DNA of 64,000 nucleotides from Pseudomonas denitrificans (nom. rej.) (GCF_008807415.1 NZ_CP043626.1:682001-746000), one strand, 5' to 3'; positions 1 to 9,699 are shown, counted from the stretch's first letter. Notes: generated by a model from the sequence alone, not told the origin. Numbers and translations: made by a program.

Positions 1-368
1 AAGCTTTCAGCGGTGAGAGAAGAGGGGACCAGCAGGGCCTCTACGCCGCGCTGTAGGGCGGCTTTCTCTATTTGCTCCATCAGGGCTTGGCCGATGCCCT
101 TGCGCTGCTGCTGTGGCGCTATGAAGAGGCTGCGCACGGTATTGCCATCCAGGGCGCCTGTGCCGACGATCTCGCTCCCCAGCAAGGCAACGAAGACCAG
201 GCGTTGCTCCAGCAGCTCAATCACCCGCGCAGGCGTGAAGTTCGCCACCACCGATTCGATGACACTCGCTGGGTAGTCCTGGCCGTTGCTTTCCCTGACG
301 GCCGCGACGATCACCTGGCTGATGGCCGTGGCGTCGTCGCTGCGCGCTTGTCTGATCGTCAATTCCAT
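1..368 (-). CDS. GNAT family N-acetyltransferase (C-terminus beyond window)
   Basis: The first 122 residues of a leftward gene are visible, starting at the ATG at 368 (MELTIRQARSDD); the rest lies before base 1. The fold is that of a GCN5-related acetyltransferase, which moves an acetyl group from acetyl-CoA to an amine. Motif A is clear at residues 79-93: a beta strand (RSLFIAP) followed by the CoA pyrophosphate loop QQRKGIG, then a helix. The substrate cannot be told. A 118-bp gap with a fabB terminator separates it from fabB, so it is probably its own transcription unit. Family assignment is firm; specificity is open. Confidence 0.85.
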   Translation of the reverse strand, partial: MELTIRQARSDDATAISQVIVAAVRESNGQDYPASVIESVVANFTPARVIELLEQRLVFVALLGSEIVGTGALDGNTVRSLFIAPQQQRKGIGQALMEQIEKAALQRGVEALLVPSSLTAES

Positions 369-444
369 CTCTGCGCTCCCTGTTATCCGCCTGCTCATCC
401 TGACGGGATTGGCAGCGCGAGGGTAGGGCGGAATCGCAGGCAAC

Positions 445-469
445 AAAAAAGGCGCCCTGGGGCGCCTTT
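445..469 (-). terminator. Intrinsic terminator of fabAB
   Basis: A perfect 9-bp stem (448-456 with 461-469) has a 4-base loop and, read leftward, ends in a run of U (A445-450 on the plus strand). It starts 18 bases after the fabB stop codon. Confidence 0.9.
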
Positions 470-486
470 CCTGTTTGGATCACCGA

Positions 487-1704
487 TCAGCCGTTGTGGC
501 GTTTCAGGACCAAGGTGGCGTTGGTACCGCCGAAGCCGAAGCTGTTGCTCATGACGGTGTCGATCTTCGCGTTTTCGCGGGTCTCGCGCAGGATCGGCAG
601 GTCAGCGACTTCCGGGTCCAGCTCGTCGATGTTTGCCGAACCGGCGATGAAGTTGCCTTCCATCATCAGCAGGCAGTAGATCGCTTCGTGAACGCCAGCG
701 GCGCCCAGGGAGTGGCCGGACAGGCTCTTGGTGGAGCTGATGGCCGGGGCCTTGTCGCCGAACACTGCACGCACGCCGCGGATTTCAGCGACGTCGCCGA
801 CCGGGGTGGAAGTGCCGTGGGTGTTCAGGTAGTCGATCGGGGTATCCACGGTCGACAGGGCCTGCTGCATGCAGCGGATGGCGCCTTCGCCGCTCGGGGC
901 AACCATGTCGTAGCCATCGGAAGTCGCACCGTAGCCAACGATTTCGGCGTAGATCTTGGCGCCACGCTTGAGGGCGTGTTCCAGCTCTTCGACCACGACC
1001 ATGCCGCCGCCGCCGGCGATGACGAAACCGTCACGCTTGGCGTCGTAGGCGCGGGAGGCCTTTTCCGGGGTGTCGTTGTACTGGGTGGAGAGGGCGCCCA
1101 TGGCGTCGAACAGGCAGCTCTGGCTCCAGTGTTCTTCCTCACCGCCGCCGGCGAAGACGACGTCCTGCTTGCCCAGCTGGATCTGCTCCATGGCCTGGCC
1201 GATGCAGTGCGCGCTGGTGGCGCAGGCCGAGGAGATGGAGTAGTTCACGCCCTTGATCTGGAAGGGAGTGGCCAGGCACGCGGAAACGGTGCTGCCCATG
1301 GTGCGGGTGACGCGGTATGGGCCGATGCGCTTGACGCCCTTCTCGCGCAGGGTGTCGATGGCTTCCATCTGGTTCAGGGTGGAAGCACCGCCGGAGCCGG
1401 CGATCAGGCCGGTGCGCGGGTTGGAGATCTGCTCGGGGGTGAGGCCGGAGTCCTTGATCGCCTGTTCCATTGCCAGGTAGGCATAAGCGGCGGCGTCGCC
1501 CATGAAGCGGAAGACCTTGCGGTCGATCAGCTCTTCCAGGTTCAGGTTGACCGAACCGGAAACGTGGCTGCGCAGGCCCATCTCGGCGTAGCTGGGGTTG
1601 TGGCGGATGCCAGCACGGCCTGCACGCAGGTTGGCGGAGACGGTGTCTTTGTCATTGCCCAGGCAGGAAACGATGCCCAGACCGGTGATCACGACGCGAC
1701 GCAT
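487..1704 (-). CDS. fabB: 3-oxoacyl-[acyl-carrier-protein] synthase I (FabB)
   Basis: Beta-ketoacyl-ACP synthase I condenses malonyl-ACP with acyl-ACP. With FabA it commits carbon to unsaturated fatty acids in the cytoplasm. The protein is 405 aa, the usual length. The catalytic Cys161 lies in [10 protein letters not shown], with the two His in [11 protein letters not shown] and SGHSLGAAG and the Lys in STKS. The reading frame is open upstream to 1782, but the start at 1704 ([10 protein letters not shown]) gives the family N-terminus and lies 10 bases after the fabA stop, so the two genes form an operon. Expression probably follows the palindrome upstream of fabA. The terminator at 445-469 closes the unit. 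Confidence 0.97.
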   Translation of the reverse strand: MRRVVITGLGIVSCLGNDKDTVSANLRAGRAGIRHNPSYAEMGLRSHVSGSVNLNLEELIDRKVFRFMGDAAAYAYLAMEQAIKDSGLTPEQISNPRTGLIAGSGGASTLNQMEAIDTLREKGVKRIGPYRVTRTMGSTVSACLATPFQIKGVNYSISSACATSAHCIGQAMEQIQLGKQDVVFAGGGEEEHWSQSCLFDAMGALSTQYNDTPEKASRAYDAKRDGFVIAGGGGMVVVEELEHALKRGAKIYAEIVGYGATSDGYDMVAPSGEGAIRCMQQALSTVDTPIDYLNTHGTSTPVGDVAEIRGVRAVFGDKAPAISSTKSLSGHSLGAAGVHEAIYCLLMMEGNFIAGSANIDELDPEVADLPILRETRENAKIDTVMSNSFGFGGTNATLVLKRHNG

Positions 1705-1714
1705 GCGGATACCC

Positions 1715-2230
1715 TTAGAAGCTGTCAGTGGAAGTGAACAGGCCGACGCGGAGGCCTTCGGCGCTGTAGATTTCGCGGCCATCGACGCTGACGGTGCCGT
1801 CGGCGATGGCCAGGATCAGCGAACGATTGATCGTACGCTTGATGTGAATGTTGTAGGTGACTTTCTTGGCGGTCGGCAGGACCTGGCCGAAGAACTTCAC
1901 TTCGCCCGAACCCAGGGCGCGGCCACGGCCGGGGTTGCCCTGCCAGCCGAGGTGGAAGCCAACCAGCTGCCACATGGCGTCGAGGCCCAGGCAGCCGGGC
2001 ATGACGGGGTCGCCCTCGAAGTGGCAGGCGAAGAACCACAGGTCCGGGTTGATATCCAGCTCGGCGACCAGTTCGCCCTTGCCATACTTGCCGCCGACAT
2101 CACTGATGTGGGTGATGCGGTCGATCATCAGCATGTTCGGGGCGGGCAGTTGCGCATTACCCGGGCCGAAGAGCTCGCCGCGGCTGCAGCGCAGCAGGTC
2201 TTCTCGGGTGAAGGCGTTTTGTTTGGTCAT
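1715..2230 (-). CDS. fabA: 3-hydroxydecanoyl-ACP dehydratase/isomerase (FabA)
   Basis: FabA dehydrates 3-hydroxydecanoyl-ACP and isomerises trans-2- to cis-3-decenoyl-ACP, the point where the cis double bond enters bacterial fatty acids. The protein is 171 aa, and the hot-dog active-site residues are His70 (in [13 protein letters not shown]) and Asp84, the same numbering as E. coli FabA. It is the first gene of the fabA-fabB operon. A DesT/FabR-like inverted repeat lies about 140 bases upstream of its ATG (2367-2384), which fits control by unsaturated fatty acid status. The identification is certain. Confidence 0.98.
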   Translation of the reverse strand: MTKQNAFTREDLLRCSRGELFGPGNAQLPAPNMLMIDRITHISDVGGKYGKGELVAELDINPDLWFFACHFEGDPVMPGCLGLDAMWQLVGFHLGWQGNPGRGRALGSGEVKFFGQVLPTAKKVTYNIHIKRTINRSLILAIADGTVSVDGREIYSAEGLRVGLFTSTDSF

Positions 2231-2366
2231 GCGAGCTCCTCAAAAATCCTGGATAGCAGGCGTTGTTTGGCTTGTGCCTGCGGCGCCGCGTTCCGTTGTT
2301 CTTGTCACGGTGTCATGCGGCAGCCTAGTCATAGACTATTGCCTTTAAGTGAAAGTCACAGCAATC

Positions 2367-2384
2367 GGCGAACGCTTGTTCACT
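2367..2384 (-). promoter_or_regulatory. DesT/FabR-like operator upstream of fabA
   Basis: The inverted repeat GCGAAC-N4-GTTCAC is centred at 2375.5 in the gap between fabA and the sensor kinase gene. On the fabA strand it reads AGTGAACAAGCGTTCGCC. This resembles the DesT site of P. aeruginosa and the FabR site of E. coli as I remember them. Both are TetR-type regulators of unsaturated fatty acid genes. The assignment is by motif only. Confidence 0.6.
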
Positions 2385-2461
2385 TTTCGCCAATGGCTGG
2401 TTTCTCCGTCGGGACGCAGGCCCCGGGCCGGTCCGCAGTTTGCGGGCAAGCGCTCCATCGA

Positions 2462-4378
2462 TCAACGACCTGGAGCAACCCAGCGCTGCAGAATCCGCTG
2501 CAGCTCCGCGCGTTTGAACGGCTTGGCGAGGTAGTCGTTCATTCCTGCTTCAAGACACGCCTCGCGGTCGCCCTGCAGCGCGTTGGCGGTCAGGGCGATG
2601 ATCGGTACCTGTTCGCCGCCCGGTTTCGCACGAATCTGCCGGGTGGCTTCGTAGCCGTTGAGCACCGGCAGGCGGCAATCCATCAAAATCGCCGCGAACT
2701 CGCCGCGCTCCGAGGTGCGCACTGCCTGGGCGCCGTCACCCACCAGCGTGACGCGATAACCCAGGCTGCGCAACATAGCTTCTATGACCGTTTGATTCAC
2801 CGGGTTGTCCTCCACCAGCAGCACGGACTGACCAGTGGCAAGGGCGTCGCCGCCGTTCGTCCCGTCGTCTGCGGCACTCTGACGCTCCCGGAAGGGCAGG
2901 GGGATCTCCAGGGTGAAGGTCGAGCCGCAACCTTCCTCGCTGACCGCACCCAGGGTGCCGCCCATCCGTTCGGCCAGGGTGCGCGCAATGGACAGCCCCA
3001 GTCCGGTGCCGCCGTAGCGCCGCGAAGTCGACGAATCGGCCTGCTGGAAGGCCTCGAACATGTGCTCCAGGCGCTCGCGGGAGATGCCGATGCCGCTGTC
3101 CTGCACCGAGCAGCTGAGCCACAGCACCTCGTCGTCCAGCGCCTGCCAGGTGGCTTCCAGGCGCACGCCGCCTTCCTCGGTGAACTTCAAGGCGTTGCCC
3201 AGCAGGTTGACCAGGATCTGCCGGATGCGCGTCGGGTCGCCCTGCACCTCGAGGTTGTCGAGGCCGTCCTGCACGTTCATTTCCAGTTCCAGGCCGCGTT
3301 GCTGGGCGCTGTGCTGGAAGACCTGGATCGAGCTCTGGATCAGTTCCAGCAGGTTGAACGGGATGCGCTCCAGTTCCAGCGCGCCGCGCTCGACGCGGGA
3401 GAAGTCGAGGATGTCGTTGATGACCTTGAGCAGGTGCTCGGTGGATTCGGTGGCCAGTGCGCTGTACTCGGCCTGTTCCTGGTTCAGCTCGGTGGTTTCC
3501 AGCAGCTGCAGCATGCCCAGCACGCCGTTCATCGGGGTGCGCAGCTCGTGGCTCATCATCGCCAGGAAATCGGACTTGGCGCGGTTGGCCTCTTCGGCCT
3601 CCTCCCGCGCCGCCACCAGTTGGGCGATGCTGCGCTCCTGCTCCAGGCTGGCTTGCTGCAGGCCACGGGCCAGGTTGTTGATGTGCCGGGCGAGGTCGCC
3701 GACTTCGCCGTCATCCGGCACCGGCAGGGTGGTGTGGTAGTCGCCGGTCTGGATCGCCTGCACGGCGCGGCCCATGGTATGGATCGGTGCGGCCAGGCGG
3801 CGGGCGAGGCGGCGCGCCAGCAGGTAGGTGAGGATCAGCGCGAACAGCGCGAGCAGGCTGGCCTTGAGGAGGATTTCCTGTTGCCGTTCGCTGAAGGCGT
3901 CGCTGGCCATCCCGACGACCACGCGGCCGAGGTAATCCCCGCTGGGCGGTGCAGCCGTCGGTAGCATGTCGTTGGAGCTCGCCAGGTCGCTGCCATTGAG
4001 GGCGATGTTCTCGCGCTGGATCGAGGCGTGGAAGATTTCCACCTTGGTGCTCGCCTGCGCGGGATCGGCGGCGTGCTCGACGTAGACGAGGATGTTGTCG
4101 CCGCGATCGCGCACTTCGATGAAGCGCACGTGGGCGGTGCTCAAGGTCGCCCGCAACAGGCTCTGCAGCACCGGCAGGTTGCCGGAGATCACTCCGTATT
4201 CCGCCGCCGGGGCGAGCTGGTTGGCGATCAGCTGGCCGGTGTGGTTGGACTCCAGGCGCAGGTCCTGCAGACGCGAATACGTGAAGTAGGCGGTCAGCAG
4301 CACAGTCAGCAGCAGCGCCGGGCCGAGGCTGATGGCCAGCATGCGCGTCTGGATGTTCCAGCTCTTGCGGGAACTCAT
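2462..4378 (-). CDS. Hybrid sensor histidine kinase, PA1611-like
   Basis: The product is a 638-aa inner-membrane hybrid kinase. In order: TM helix about 13-33, periplasmic region about 34-168, TM helix about 170-188, HAMP, a HisKA domain with His277 ([12 protein letters not shown]), a HATPase domain ([24 protein letters not shown]) and a C-terminal receiver ([10 protein letters not shown], phospho-Asp in [12 protein letters not shown], Lys in YLAKPF). There is no HPt domain and no response regulator nearby. From memory, its position beside fabA matches PA1611 of P. aeruginosa, which acts with RetS and HptB in the Gac/Rsm network. Its ATG overlaps the stop of the upstream binding-protein gene (ATGA), so translation is coupled. 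The start at 4378 was preferred over open sequence up to 4504. Confidence 0.9.
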   Translation of the reverse strand: MSSRKSWNIQTRMLAISLGPALLLTVLLTAYFTYSRLQDLRLESNHTGQLIANQLAPAAEYGVISGNLPVLQSLLRATLSTAHVRFIEVRDRGDNILVYVEHAADPAQASTKVEIFHASIQRENIALNGSDLASSNDMLPTAAPPSGDYLGRVVVGMASDAFSERQQEILLKASLLALFALILTYLLARRLARRLAAPIHTMGRAVQAIQTGDYHTTLPVPDDGEVGDLARHINNLARGLQQASLEQERSIAQLVAAREEAEEANRAKSDFLAMMSHELRTPMNGVLGMLQLLETTELNQEQAEYSALATESTEHLLKVINDILDFSRVERGALELERIPFNLLELIQSSIQVFQHSAQQRGLELEMNVQDGLDNLEVQGDPTRIRQILVNLLGNALKFTEEGGVRLEATWQALDDEVLWLSCSVQDSGIGISRERLEHMFEAFQQADSSTSRRYGGTGLGLSIARTLAERMGGTLGAVSEEGCGSTFTLEIPLPFRERQSAADDGTNGGDALATGQSVLLVEDNPVNQTVIEAMLRSLGYRVTLVGDGAQAVRTSERGEFAAILMDCRLPVLNGYEATRQIRAKPGGEQVPIIALTANALQGDREACLEAGMNDYLAKPFKRAELQRILQRWVAPGR

Positions 4379-5295
4379 GGTTTTTCTCCTTCGGCCAGGC
4401 GCTGCGCGAGTTCCGCGTCGCCTTGCAGGTCGATGCCGAGCGAGCGCGCCACCTGGCGGTTGCTCTGCACCTTGAAGCGTTCGGGGTAGAGGCTGCGGGG
4501 CCATTGCTCCGCCGGCTCGTCGAGCAGGGTGTCGAGGGTCTCCAGCCAGTCGCTCTGGTCGCTGTAGCTGCTGGCCAGGCTGCCGGCCTTGACGAAGGCG
4601 GCAGTCGGGCCGATCAGCGCCCGGTTTTCGGCGTAGGCGCTGAGGAGAATGCCCTTGATGGTCTGCGCGTTATAAAGCTGTTTGTCGTCCAACCCGAGCA
4701 GCAGGTCACTGCGACCGAGCAGTTCTCGCAGCGGGCGGCTGTCTTCTGCGCGGGTTTGCAGCTCGCTCGTCAGTTCGACGCCGAGCTGTTCCGCGCTGCG
4801 CTGAAGCTCTTCCAGAAGGAACTCGCTGCTGGGGCCGAGCAGCACGCCGATGCGTTGTGGGCGCGGGTTGAGTTGCAGGGCCAACGCCAATTGGCGTGCC
4901 GGTGGCGGGTCGCTCCATAGCAGGCTCAGGTGTGGCGGCTCGCGCTCGCCCAGCACTTGCCGGGCCTCGACGCGGCTGACCAGCAGGGTCAGTGCCGGCG
5001 GTGCATCGTCACTGGCCAGGCGCCAGTTCAGCGCGCCGCTGCCGAGCAGCAGCAGGCGGGTTTCGCCATCGAGACTGGCGGCGGGCGGCAGGTTCTCCGG
5101 GGATTCCAGCCGCACCTGGTCGTGCGGGCGGCGTTGCGCCAGGGCCTCGGCGAAGTCCTGCAGGGCCTGACTCTGTTCGGTGCTGACCAGCAGGATGTCA
5201 CGGGCCTGGGCCGGTAGTGCGAACAGGCAGGCCAGCCCGAGGAGCAGGGCGCTGAGTAGGGTTCCGAGGCTCGTCCATGAGCGGCGGGCAGACAT
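4375..5295 (-). CDS. Periplasmic ABC-type substrate-binding protein (orphan)
   Basis: The product is 306 aa with a Sec signal peptide (hydrophobic core about 12-27, cleavage after LPAQA). The body resembles the ABC substrate-binding family that includes TrpX-like proteins, with two Rossmann-like lobes: an N-terminal strand [14 protein letters not shown] and a second lobe starting [20 protein letters not shown]. No ABC permease or ATPase gene is near. The gene sits 1 base after the TonB receptor gene and overlaps the kinase gene by 4 bases. It is therefore more likely to present a ligand to the kinase, or to carry it from the receptor, than to feed an importer. That role is inference. Confidence 0.75.
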   Translation of the reverse strand: MSARRSWTSLGTLLSALLLGLACLFALPAQARDILLVSTEQSQALQDFAEALAQRRPHDQVRLESPENLPPAASLDGETRLLLLGSGALNWRLASDDAPPALTLLVSRVEARQVLGEREPPHLSLLWSDPPPARQLALALQLNPRPQRIGVLLGPSSEFLLEELQRSAEQLGVELTSELQTRAEDSRPLRELLGRSDLLLGLDDKQLYNAQTIKGILLSAYAENRALIGPTAAFVKAGSLASSYSDQSDWLETLDTLLDEPAEQWPRSLYPERFKVQSNRQVARSLGIDLQGDAELAQRLAEGEKP

Positions 5296-5296
5296 G

Positions 5297-7405
5297 CTAG
5301 AAGTCCACCTCGGCGCTGAAGTAGAGCAGGTGGCGGCTGTCGTAGCGGTTTTCCGGCCAGGTCAGCGGCTCGTCGTCCAGCCGTTGCTGCAGCACGCCGG
5401 CCAGCTCCAGCGCGGCGTGACCCAGGGGAATGCGCTTGGCCACGCGCAGGTCGAGGCGCTCGAAGCGGTGCTCGTTCAGTGCATCGTCGCCGTAGTAGAA
5501 GACCGAACTCGACCAGCCGCGCCCCCAGTCGCGCATCCAGCCGGCCGAGCCGCTGTTGCGCGCGGTAAGGCGCTGGTCGTAGCGGCTGCTGGCGTCGTAA
5601 TCGACGTAGGCGTAGGTCAGGCGCACGCGATCCTGCCTCGTCAGGCGCCAGTCGAGCTGGGACTCGGCGCCGCTGAAGCGGATGTCGTTGTCGTTGCTCG
5701 GTTCGAAGTCGGAGACCTTCAAGGGATCGCTGATCAGCCCGTGGATTTCGTCGTAGTAGGCTTTGATGTCGACCGCGAGCCCGAGTTCGTCGAACTGGCC
5801 GTTGTAGCCGATTTCCCGCGAGCGCATGCGCTCCTGGTCGAGATCGCCGGGGCCGTGGGCGCGGGCGAAGTAGTAGGCGCTGGACTGGCCGTAGACCGGT
5901 GCCGAGAGGTTGCGCACCCGGTAGCTCCAGTTCACGTCGTTCTCGTACATGTCCGGCGAGCGCACGGCCTCGGAGTACACCGCGCGCAGGCTGTGGCGCG
6001 GGGTGATCAGGTAGTTGAGGGCAAGGCGCGGGCTGACCGAGCTGCCGGAGAGCTGGTCGTCCTCCACCATTGCGCCGCCCTGTAGCAGCCAGTGCGGCGT
6101 CAGGTGCCACTCCAGCTGGCCGAACAGGCGCCAGATGTCGTTGTTCACCGTGCCGTCGAAGTAGGTTTCCGAGGTGGCCTGGTCGTGGCGGTAGCTCATG
6201 CCGCTGACCAGCCGCACGCCATCGGCGAGGCTCAGGGTGTCCTGGACTTCGAGGTCGTAGCGGGTTTCGCGGATGTTCTGGTTCACCTGCCCGCAGACCG
6301 GCAGGTAGGCACCGGCCGCCAGTTGCTGGACCACCTGCCGGGCCAGTGCCTGCTCCTGCGCGGTGCCGCGGGGAATGCGCGGCAAGGTGTCGGCGAAGTT
6401 CTGCACGTACTTCGGATTCATATCCCACAACTGCGCGAGCTGCGGGCTGAAGGCGATCTGCGCCTCGCACGCGCCGAAGTCCTGCAGGCGCTCCCAGTGT
6501 TCGGCGTAACCCTGCACGTAGAGGCTGTGCTCGGGGTTGATGTCGAAGGTCCAGCGCAGGGAGCCGGCGTAGTCGCGGGCGGTCAGGTCGGAGTTGTCGT
6601 CGCCGGCGGCGATGTTGCCGAAGATCGGTTCGTAGTCGTAGGGGCGCTGGTTGCTGCCTTCCTTCGCCGCGAGCTGCCAGTCCAGGCTGTTGCGCAGGTC
6701 AAGGTTGTGGCTGGCCGTCAGGTTGAAGCGGCTCAGGCGGCGGCCGTCACGGTAGTCGCGGTCGAACTGGTCGTGGTCGAAGCCATCGTCTGCCTGCCCG
6801 GAGAGTGACAGTCGGTAGTCGCCGGAGCGGTCATGGATGCCCTGGCTGGCGTACCAGTCGCGCACGCCGTTCTGCCCGGCGGTGTACTTCAGTCGCGTGC
6901 CCTGGCTGTCCGCCGGGTGGCGCGTGAGGATGTTGATCACGCCCATCAGTGCGTTGGCGCCGTAGCTCACGGCGTTGGGGCCACGGAAGACTTCGATGCG
7001 GTCGATGTCCTCGATGGCCACCGGGATGTCGCTCCAGTCCACCGTGGCCAGGCCCGGGCGGTACACCGAGCGGCCGTCCACCAGTACCTGCAGGCGCCGC
7101 GCCTCGGTGACGTTGGTGCCGTGGTAGTTCACCGTCGCCTGGTTGCCCGACAGGTAGCCGACCATCATGCCCGGCACCAGGCGCATCAGCTCGGGAATGT
7201 CGCGGGCGCCGGAGGCCTTGATCAGGTCGCGGTCGAGCACCGTCATGCTGCCAGGGACTTCGGCGGGGGACTGTTTGAGCCGCGTCGCGGTCAGAACTTC
7301 AGGGACGTCGAGGCTGTCCACGAACAGGTCGCCCGCCACGGCCTCGCCCGCCAGCAGTGCGGCAAGCAGGGAAAGCGGCAGGGGAGCGCGGACGGGACGA
7401 TGCAC
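5297..7405 (-). CDS. TonB-dependent outer-membrane receptor
   Basis: The product is 702 aa with a signal peptide cut near AGEAVAG. A plug domain follows (about residues 40-160: EVPGSMTVLDRDLI, RRLQVLVDGRSVY, IEDIDRIEVFRGPNAVSYG), then a beta-barrel ending in the aromatic C-terminus FSAEVDF. The family moves large or scarce ligands across the outer membrane using TonB energy. No Fur box or sigma/anti-sigma pair is visible beside it, so a siderophore role is not indicated. It leads an operon with a periplasmic binding protein and a hybrid kinase and is divergent from gpsA. The ligand is unknown. Confidence 0.9.
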   Translation of the reverse strand: MHRPVRAPLPLSLLAALLAGEAVAGDLFVDSLDVPEVLTATRLKQSPAEVPGSMTVLDRDLIKASGARDIPELMRLVPGMMVGYLSGNQATVNYHGTNVTEARRLQVLVDGRSVYRPGLATVDWSDIPVAIEDIDRIEVFRGPNAVSYGANALMGVINILTRHPADSQGTRLKYTAGQNGVRDWYASQGIHDRSGDYRLSLSGQADDGFDHDQFDRDYRDGRRLSRFNLTASHNLDLRNSLDWQLAAKEGSNQRPYDYEPIFGNIAAGDDNSDLTARDYAGSLRWTFDINPEHSLYVQGYAEHWERLQDFGACEAQIAFSPQLAQLWDMNPKYVQNFADTLPRIPRGTAQEQALARQVVQQLAAGAYLPVCGQVNQNIRETRYDLEVQDTLSLADGVRLVSGMSYRHDQATSETYFDGTVNNDIWRLFGQLEWHLTPHWLLQGGAMVEDDQLSGSSVSPRLALNYLITPRHSLRAVYSEAVRSPDMYENDVNWSYRVRNLSAPVYGQSSAYYFARAHGPGDLDQERMRSREIGYNGQFDELGLAVDIKAYYDEIHGLISDPLKVSDFEPSNDNDIRFSGAESQLDWRLTRQDRVRLTYAYVDYDASSRYDQRLTARNSGSAGWMRDWGRGWSSSVFYYGDDALNEHRFERLDLRVAKRIPLGHAALELAGVLQQRLDDEPLTWPENRYDSRHLLYFSAEVDF

Positions 7406-7540
7406 GGAACGACCTTGTTCTCGGTTCTTATGGGTTCGGTCAATGTCTACGGCTAGACGTTTTCCACAGGACGGATGTTAAACGAGGCAGCGCTGATTGC
7501 CAGTCCTGCGATCCGGACTGGCCGGTCGCCGATGCGGCCT

Positions 7541-7546
7541 TATAAT
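7541..7546 (+). promoter_or_regulatory. Probable -10 element of gpsA
   Basis: An exact TATAAT lies 42 bases before the gpsA ATG. No good -35 is seen at the right spacing, so this is a modest call. Confidence 0.5.
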
Positions 7547-7587
7547 GGCCCAATCGCCGCCCCTAAGCGGTCACCAATGGAACAGAC

Positions 7588-8610
7588 ATGACACAGCAGC
7601 AACCGATCGCCGTCCTCGGTGGTGGCAGTTTCGGCACCGCCTTCGCCAATCTGCTGGCAGAAAACGGACAGCGCGTTCGCCAGTGGATGCGCGACGAGGA
7701 ACAGGCCGAGGCGATCCGCACCCGCCGCGAGAACCCCAATTACCTCAAGGGCGTGCGCATCCATGACGGCGTGGAGCCGACCACCGACCTCGCCGCGACC
7801 CTGGCCGAGTGCGAGATGATTTTCGTCGCGGTGCCTTCCAGCGCCCTGCGCAAGGTGCTCGACGGCCGCAGCGAGGAGCTGGCGGGCAAGATGCTGGTCA
7901 GCCTGACCAAGGGTATCGAGGCGCAGAGCTTCAAGCTGATGAGCCAGGTGCTCGAAGAGATCGCGCCGAAATCCCGCATCGCGGTGATCTCCGGCCCGAA
8001 CCTGGCGCGCGAGATCGCCGAGCATGAGCTGACCGCCACCGTGGTCGCCAGCGAGGATGACGACCTCTGCGCCCAGGTGCAGGATGCACTGCACGGGCGC
8101 ACCTTCCGCGTCTACGCCAGTGGCGACCGCTTCGGCGTCGAACTGGGCGGCGCGCTGAAGAACGTCTACGCCATTATTGCCGGCATGGCCGCTGCGCTGG
8201 GCATGGGCGAGAACACCAAGGGCATGCTGATCACCCGCGCCCTGGCGGAGATGACCCGCTTCGCCGTCCAGCTCGGCGCCAACCCCATGACCTTCCTCGG
8301 CCTGGCCGGCGTGGGCGACCTGATCGTCACCTGTTCGTCACCCAAGAGCCGTAACTATCAGGTGGGCTTCGCCCTGGGCGAAGGCCTCACCCTGGAAGAT
8401 GCCGTGGCGCGCATGGGCGAGACTGCCGAGGGCGTGAACACCCTCAAGGTGCTCAAGGCCAAGGCCGACGAGCTGCAGGTCTACATGCCGCTGGTGGCCG
8501 GCCTCAACGCCATCCTGTTCGGCGGCCGCACCCTGGAACAAGTCATAGGTGCGTTGATGAGCGGCGAGCCGAAGACCGACGTCGACTTCATTCCCACCAC
8601 CGGTTTCTGA
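7588..8610 (+). CDS. gpsA: NAD(P)H-dependent glycerol-3-phosphate dehydrogenase
   Basis: GpsA reduces dihydroxyacetone phosphate to sn-glycerol-3-phosphate, the backbone of phospholipids, in the cytoplasm. The protein is 340 aa. The N-terminal Rossmann motif is [14 protein letters not shown], and the catalytic Lys region is [19 protein letters not shown], followed by [15 protein letters not shown]. It is followed after 12 bases by a DUF4389 gene and then by sixA, so the three probably share a transcript that ends at the terminator at 9459-9482. Confidence 0.97.
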   Translation: MTQQQPIAVLGGGSFGTAFANLLAENGQRVRQWMRDEEQAEAIRTRRENPNYLKGVRIHDGVEPTTDLAATLAECEMIFVAVPSSALRKVLDGRSEELAGKMLVSLTKGIEAQSFKLMSQVLEEIAPKSRIAVISGPNLAREIAEHELTATVVASEDDDLCAQVQDALHGRTFRVYASGDRFGVELGGALKNVYAIIAGMAAALGMGENTKGMLITRALAEMTRFAVQLGANPMTFLGLAGVGDLIVTCSSPKSRNYQVGFALGEGLTLEDAVARMGETAEGVNTLKVLKAKADELQVYMPLVAGLNAILFGGRTLEQVIGALMSGEPKTDVDFIPTTGF

Positions 8611-8622
8611 GGAGGTATCACC

Positions 8623-8979
8623 ATGTCTGCGGAACGTCAGCCCTCTGACCGTCTGGAGAAAGAATCCCTGGTCCTGCGCGTCGTCTGGATGCTGGTCTTC
8701 GCGCTGGTCTGGTTCGTCGCCGAGATGATCCTCGGCGCCGTGGTGGTCATCCAGCTGATCTACCGCATCATCTACGGCGCGCCCAGCGGCAGCCTGATGG
8801 GCTTCGGTGACAGCCTGAGCCAGTACTTCGCGCAGATCGGCCGCTTCGGCACCTTCCAGACCGAAGAGAAGCCCTGGCCGTTCGCCGACTGGCCGACCGC
8901 ACATACGCCCGAAGGCGAGGCCCCGCATGATGTGCCGCCGGCGCCGCACCCGGTGCGCGACGAGGAGCCCAAGCTTTGA
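8623..8979 (+). CDS. DUF4389 membrane protein
   Basis: The product is 118 aa, with one long hydrophobic stretch (about 22-48, RVVWMLVFALVWFVAEMILG and onward) and then the family segment YRIIYGAPSGSLMGFGDSLS and FQTEEKPWPFADWP. Its function is not known. It has a good ribosome binding site (GAGGT) and its stop codon overlaps the start of sixA, so the two are translated together. Confidence 0.85.
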   Translation: MSAERQPSDRLEKESLVLRVVWMLVFALVWFVAEMILGAVVVIQLIYRIIYGAPSGSLMGFGDSLSQYFAQIGRFGTFQTEEKPWPFADWPTAHTPEGEAPHDVPPAPHPVRDEEPKL

Positions 8980-9440
8980 AGCTCTGGCTGCTCCGTCATG
9001 GTGAAGCCGAACCCCAGGCCCGCCGCGACTCCGAGCGCCGGCTGACGGCACACGGCGTCAAGGAAGTGCTGAAAAGTGCTGCCCAGCTCGCCGGCCAGCC
9101 GCTGGATGGCATCCTCGCCAGCCCCTATGTGCGCGCCCAGGAAACCGCCGAACTGGTCCGCGAGGCGCTGGGTTTCGAGGGTTCCGTCGGCACCGCGCCC
9201 TGGTTGACCCCCGACGATGATCCGAAGGATGTGCTGCGCTTCCTCGACGGCCGCAACGAGCAGAACCTGCTGCTGGTCACCCACCAGCCACTGGTGGGCG
9301 CGCTGGCCGGCCTGCTGGTGCATGGCAGCCGCAGCGACGCCGTGCCGTTCAGCACCGCCACCCTGGCGGAGCTGGAAGGCGAGGTGCCGGTAGCGGGGCT
9401 GATGGAGCTGGTGTCGCTGCACCATCCGCGGCATTCCTGA
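8976..9440 (+). CDS. sixA: Phosphohistidine phosphatase SixA
   Basis: SixA is a small histidine phosphatase that removes phosphate from phosphohistidine proteins; in E. coli it acts on the nitrogen phosphotransferase system. The protein is 154 aa and starts MKLWLLRHGEAE with the catalytic RHG at residues 7-9; a second His is in VTHQPLVGAL. The start is TTG at 8976, overlapping the stop of the upstream gene (TTGA). No in-frame ATG nearby keeps the RHG motif, so the TTG start is well supported. A strong terminator follows 18 bases after the stop. Confidence 0.93.
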   Translation: MKLWLLRHGEAEPQARRDSERRLTAHGVKEVLKSAAQLAGQPLDGILASPYVRAQETAELVREALGFEGSVGTAPWLTPDDDPKDVLRFLDGRNEQNLLLVTHQPLVGALAGLLVHGSRSDAVPFSTATLAELEGEVPVAGLMELVSLHHPRHS

Positions 9441-9458
9441 GGCAGACAAGTCTCCGCG

Positions 9459-9482
9459 AAAAGGCCCCGCAAGGGGCCTTTT
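9459..9482 (+). terminator. Intrinsic terminator after sixA
   Basis: A 10-bp perfect stem (9459-9468 with 9473-9482) with a GCAA loop ends in four T. It closes the gpsA-DUF4389-sixA unit. Confidence 0.9.
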
Positions 9483-9620
9483 GCATTTCCGACGCCGGCA
9501 AATCGTGCCCGGATGTTTCCACGCAGGGCCCGTCGCAGAGCGTCCGGAGCCCATCCTTCGGCTAAATCCTACAAAAGTTCACACGACCAGCCTTGTCTGC
9601 CGCTGCGCTGCGTGGAATAT

Positions 9621-9644
9621 TCAACCAAGCAAGTGCTTGGTTGA
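9621..9644 (+). promoter_or_regulatory. 24-bp perfect palindrome, likely TetR-type operator
   Basis: The 11-base arm TCAACCAAGCA (9621-9631) is followed by a 2-base spacer and its exact reverse complement (9634-9644). It lies 56 bases before the GTG of the acyl-CoA synthetase gene. Palindromes of the ACCAAGCA-N2-TGCTTGGT type are typical of TetR-family regulators of fatty acid and acyl-CoA genes. No TetR gene is adjacent. Confidence 0.7.
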
Positions 9645-9699
9645 TCCATCGCTATATCCCTGAGCTACACCTCTGACAACAAGAACAAAGGAGGGGCAC

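Noticed and set aside
1598-3964. A 788-aa plus-strand open frame across fabA and the hybrid kinase
   Set aside because: It is antisense to fabA and the hybrid kinase, has no recognisable domain and has low-complexity Ala/Gln/His content.
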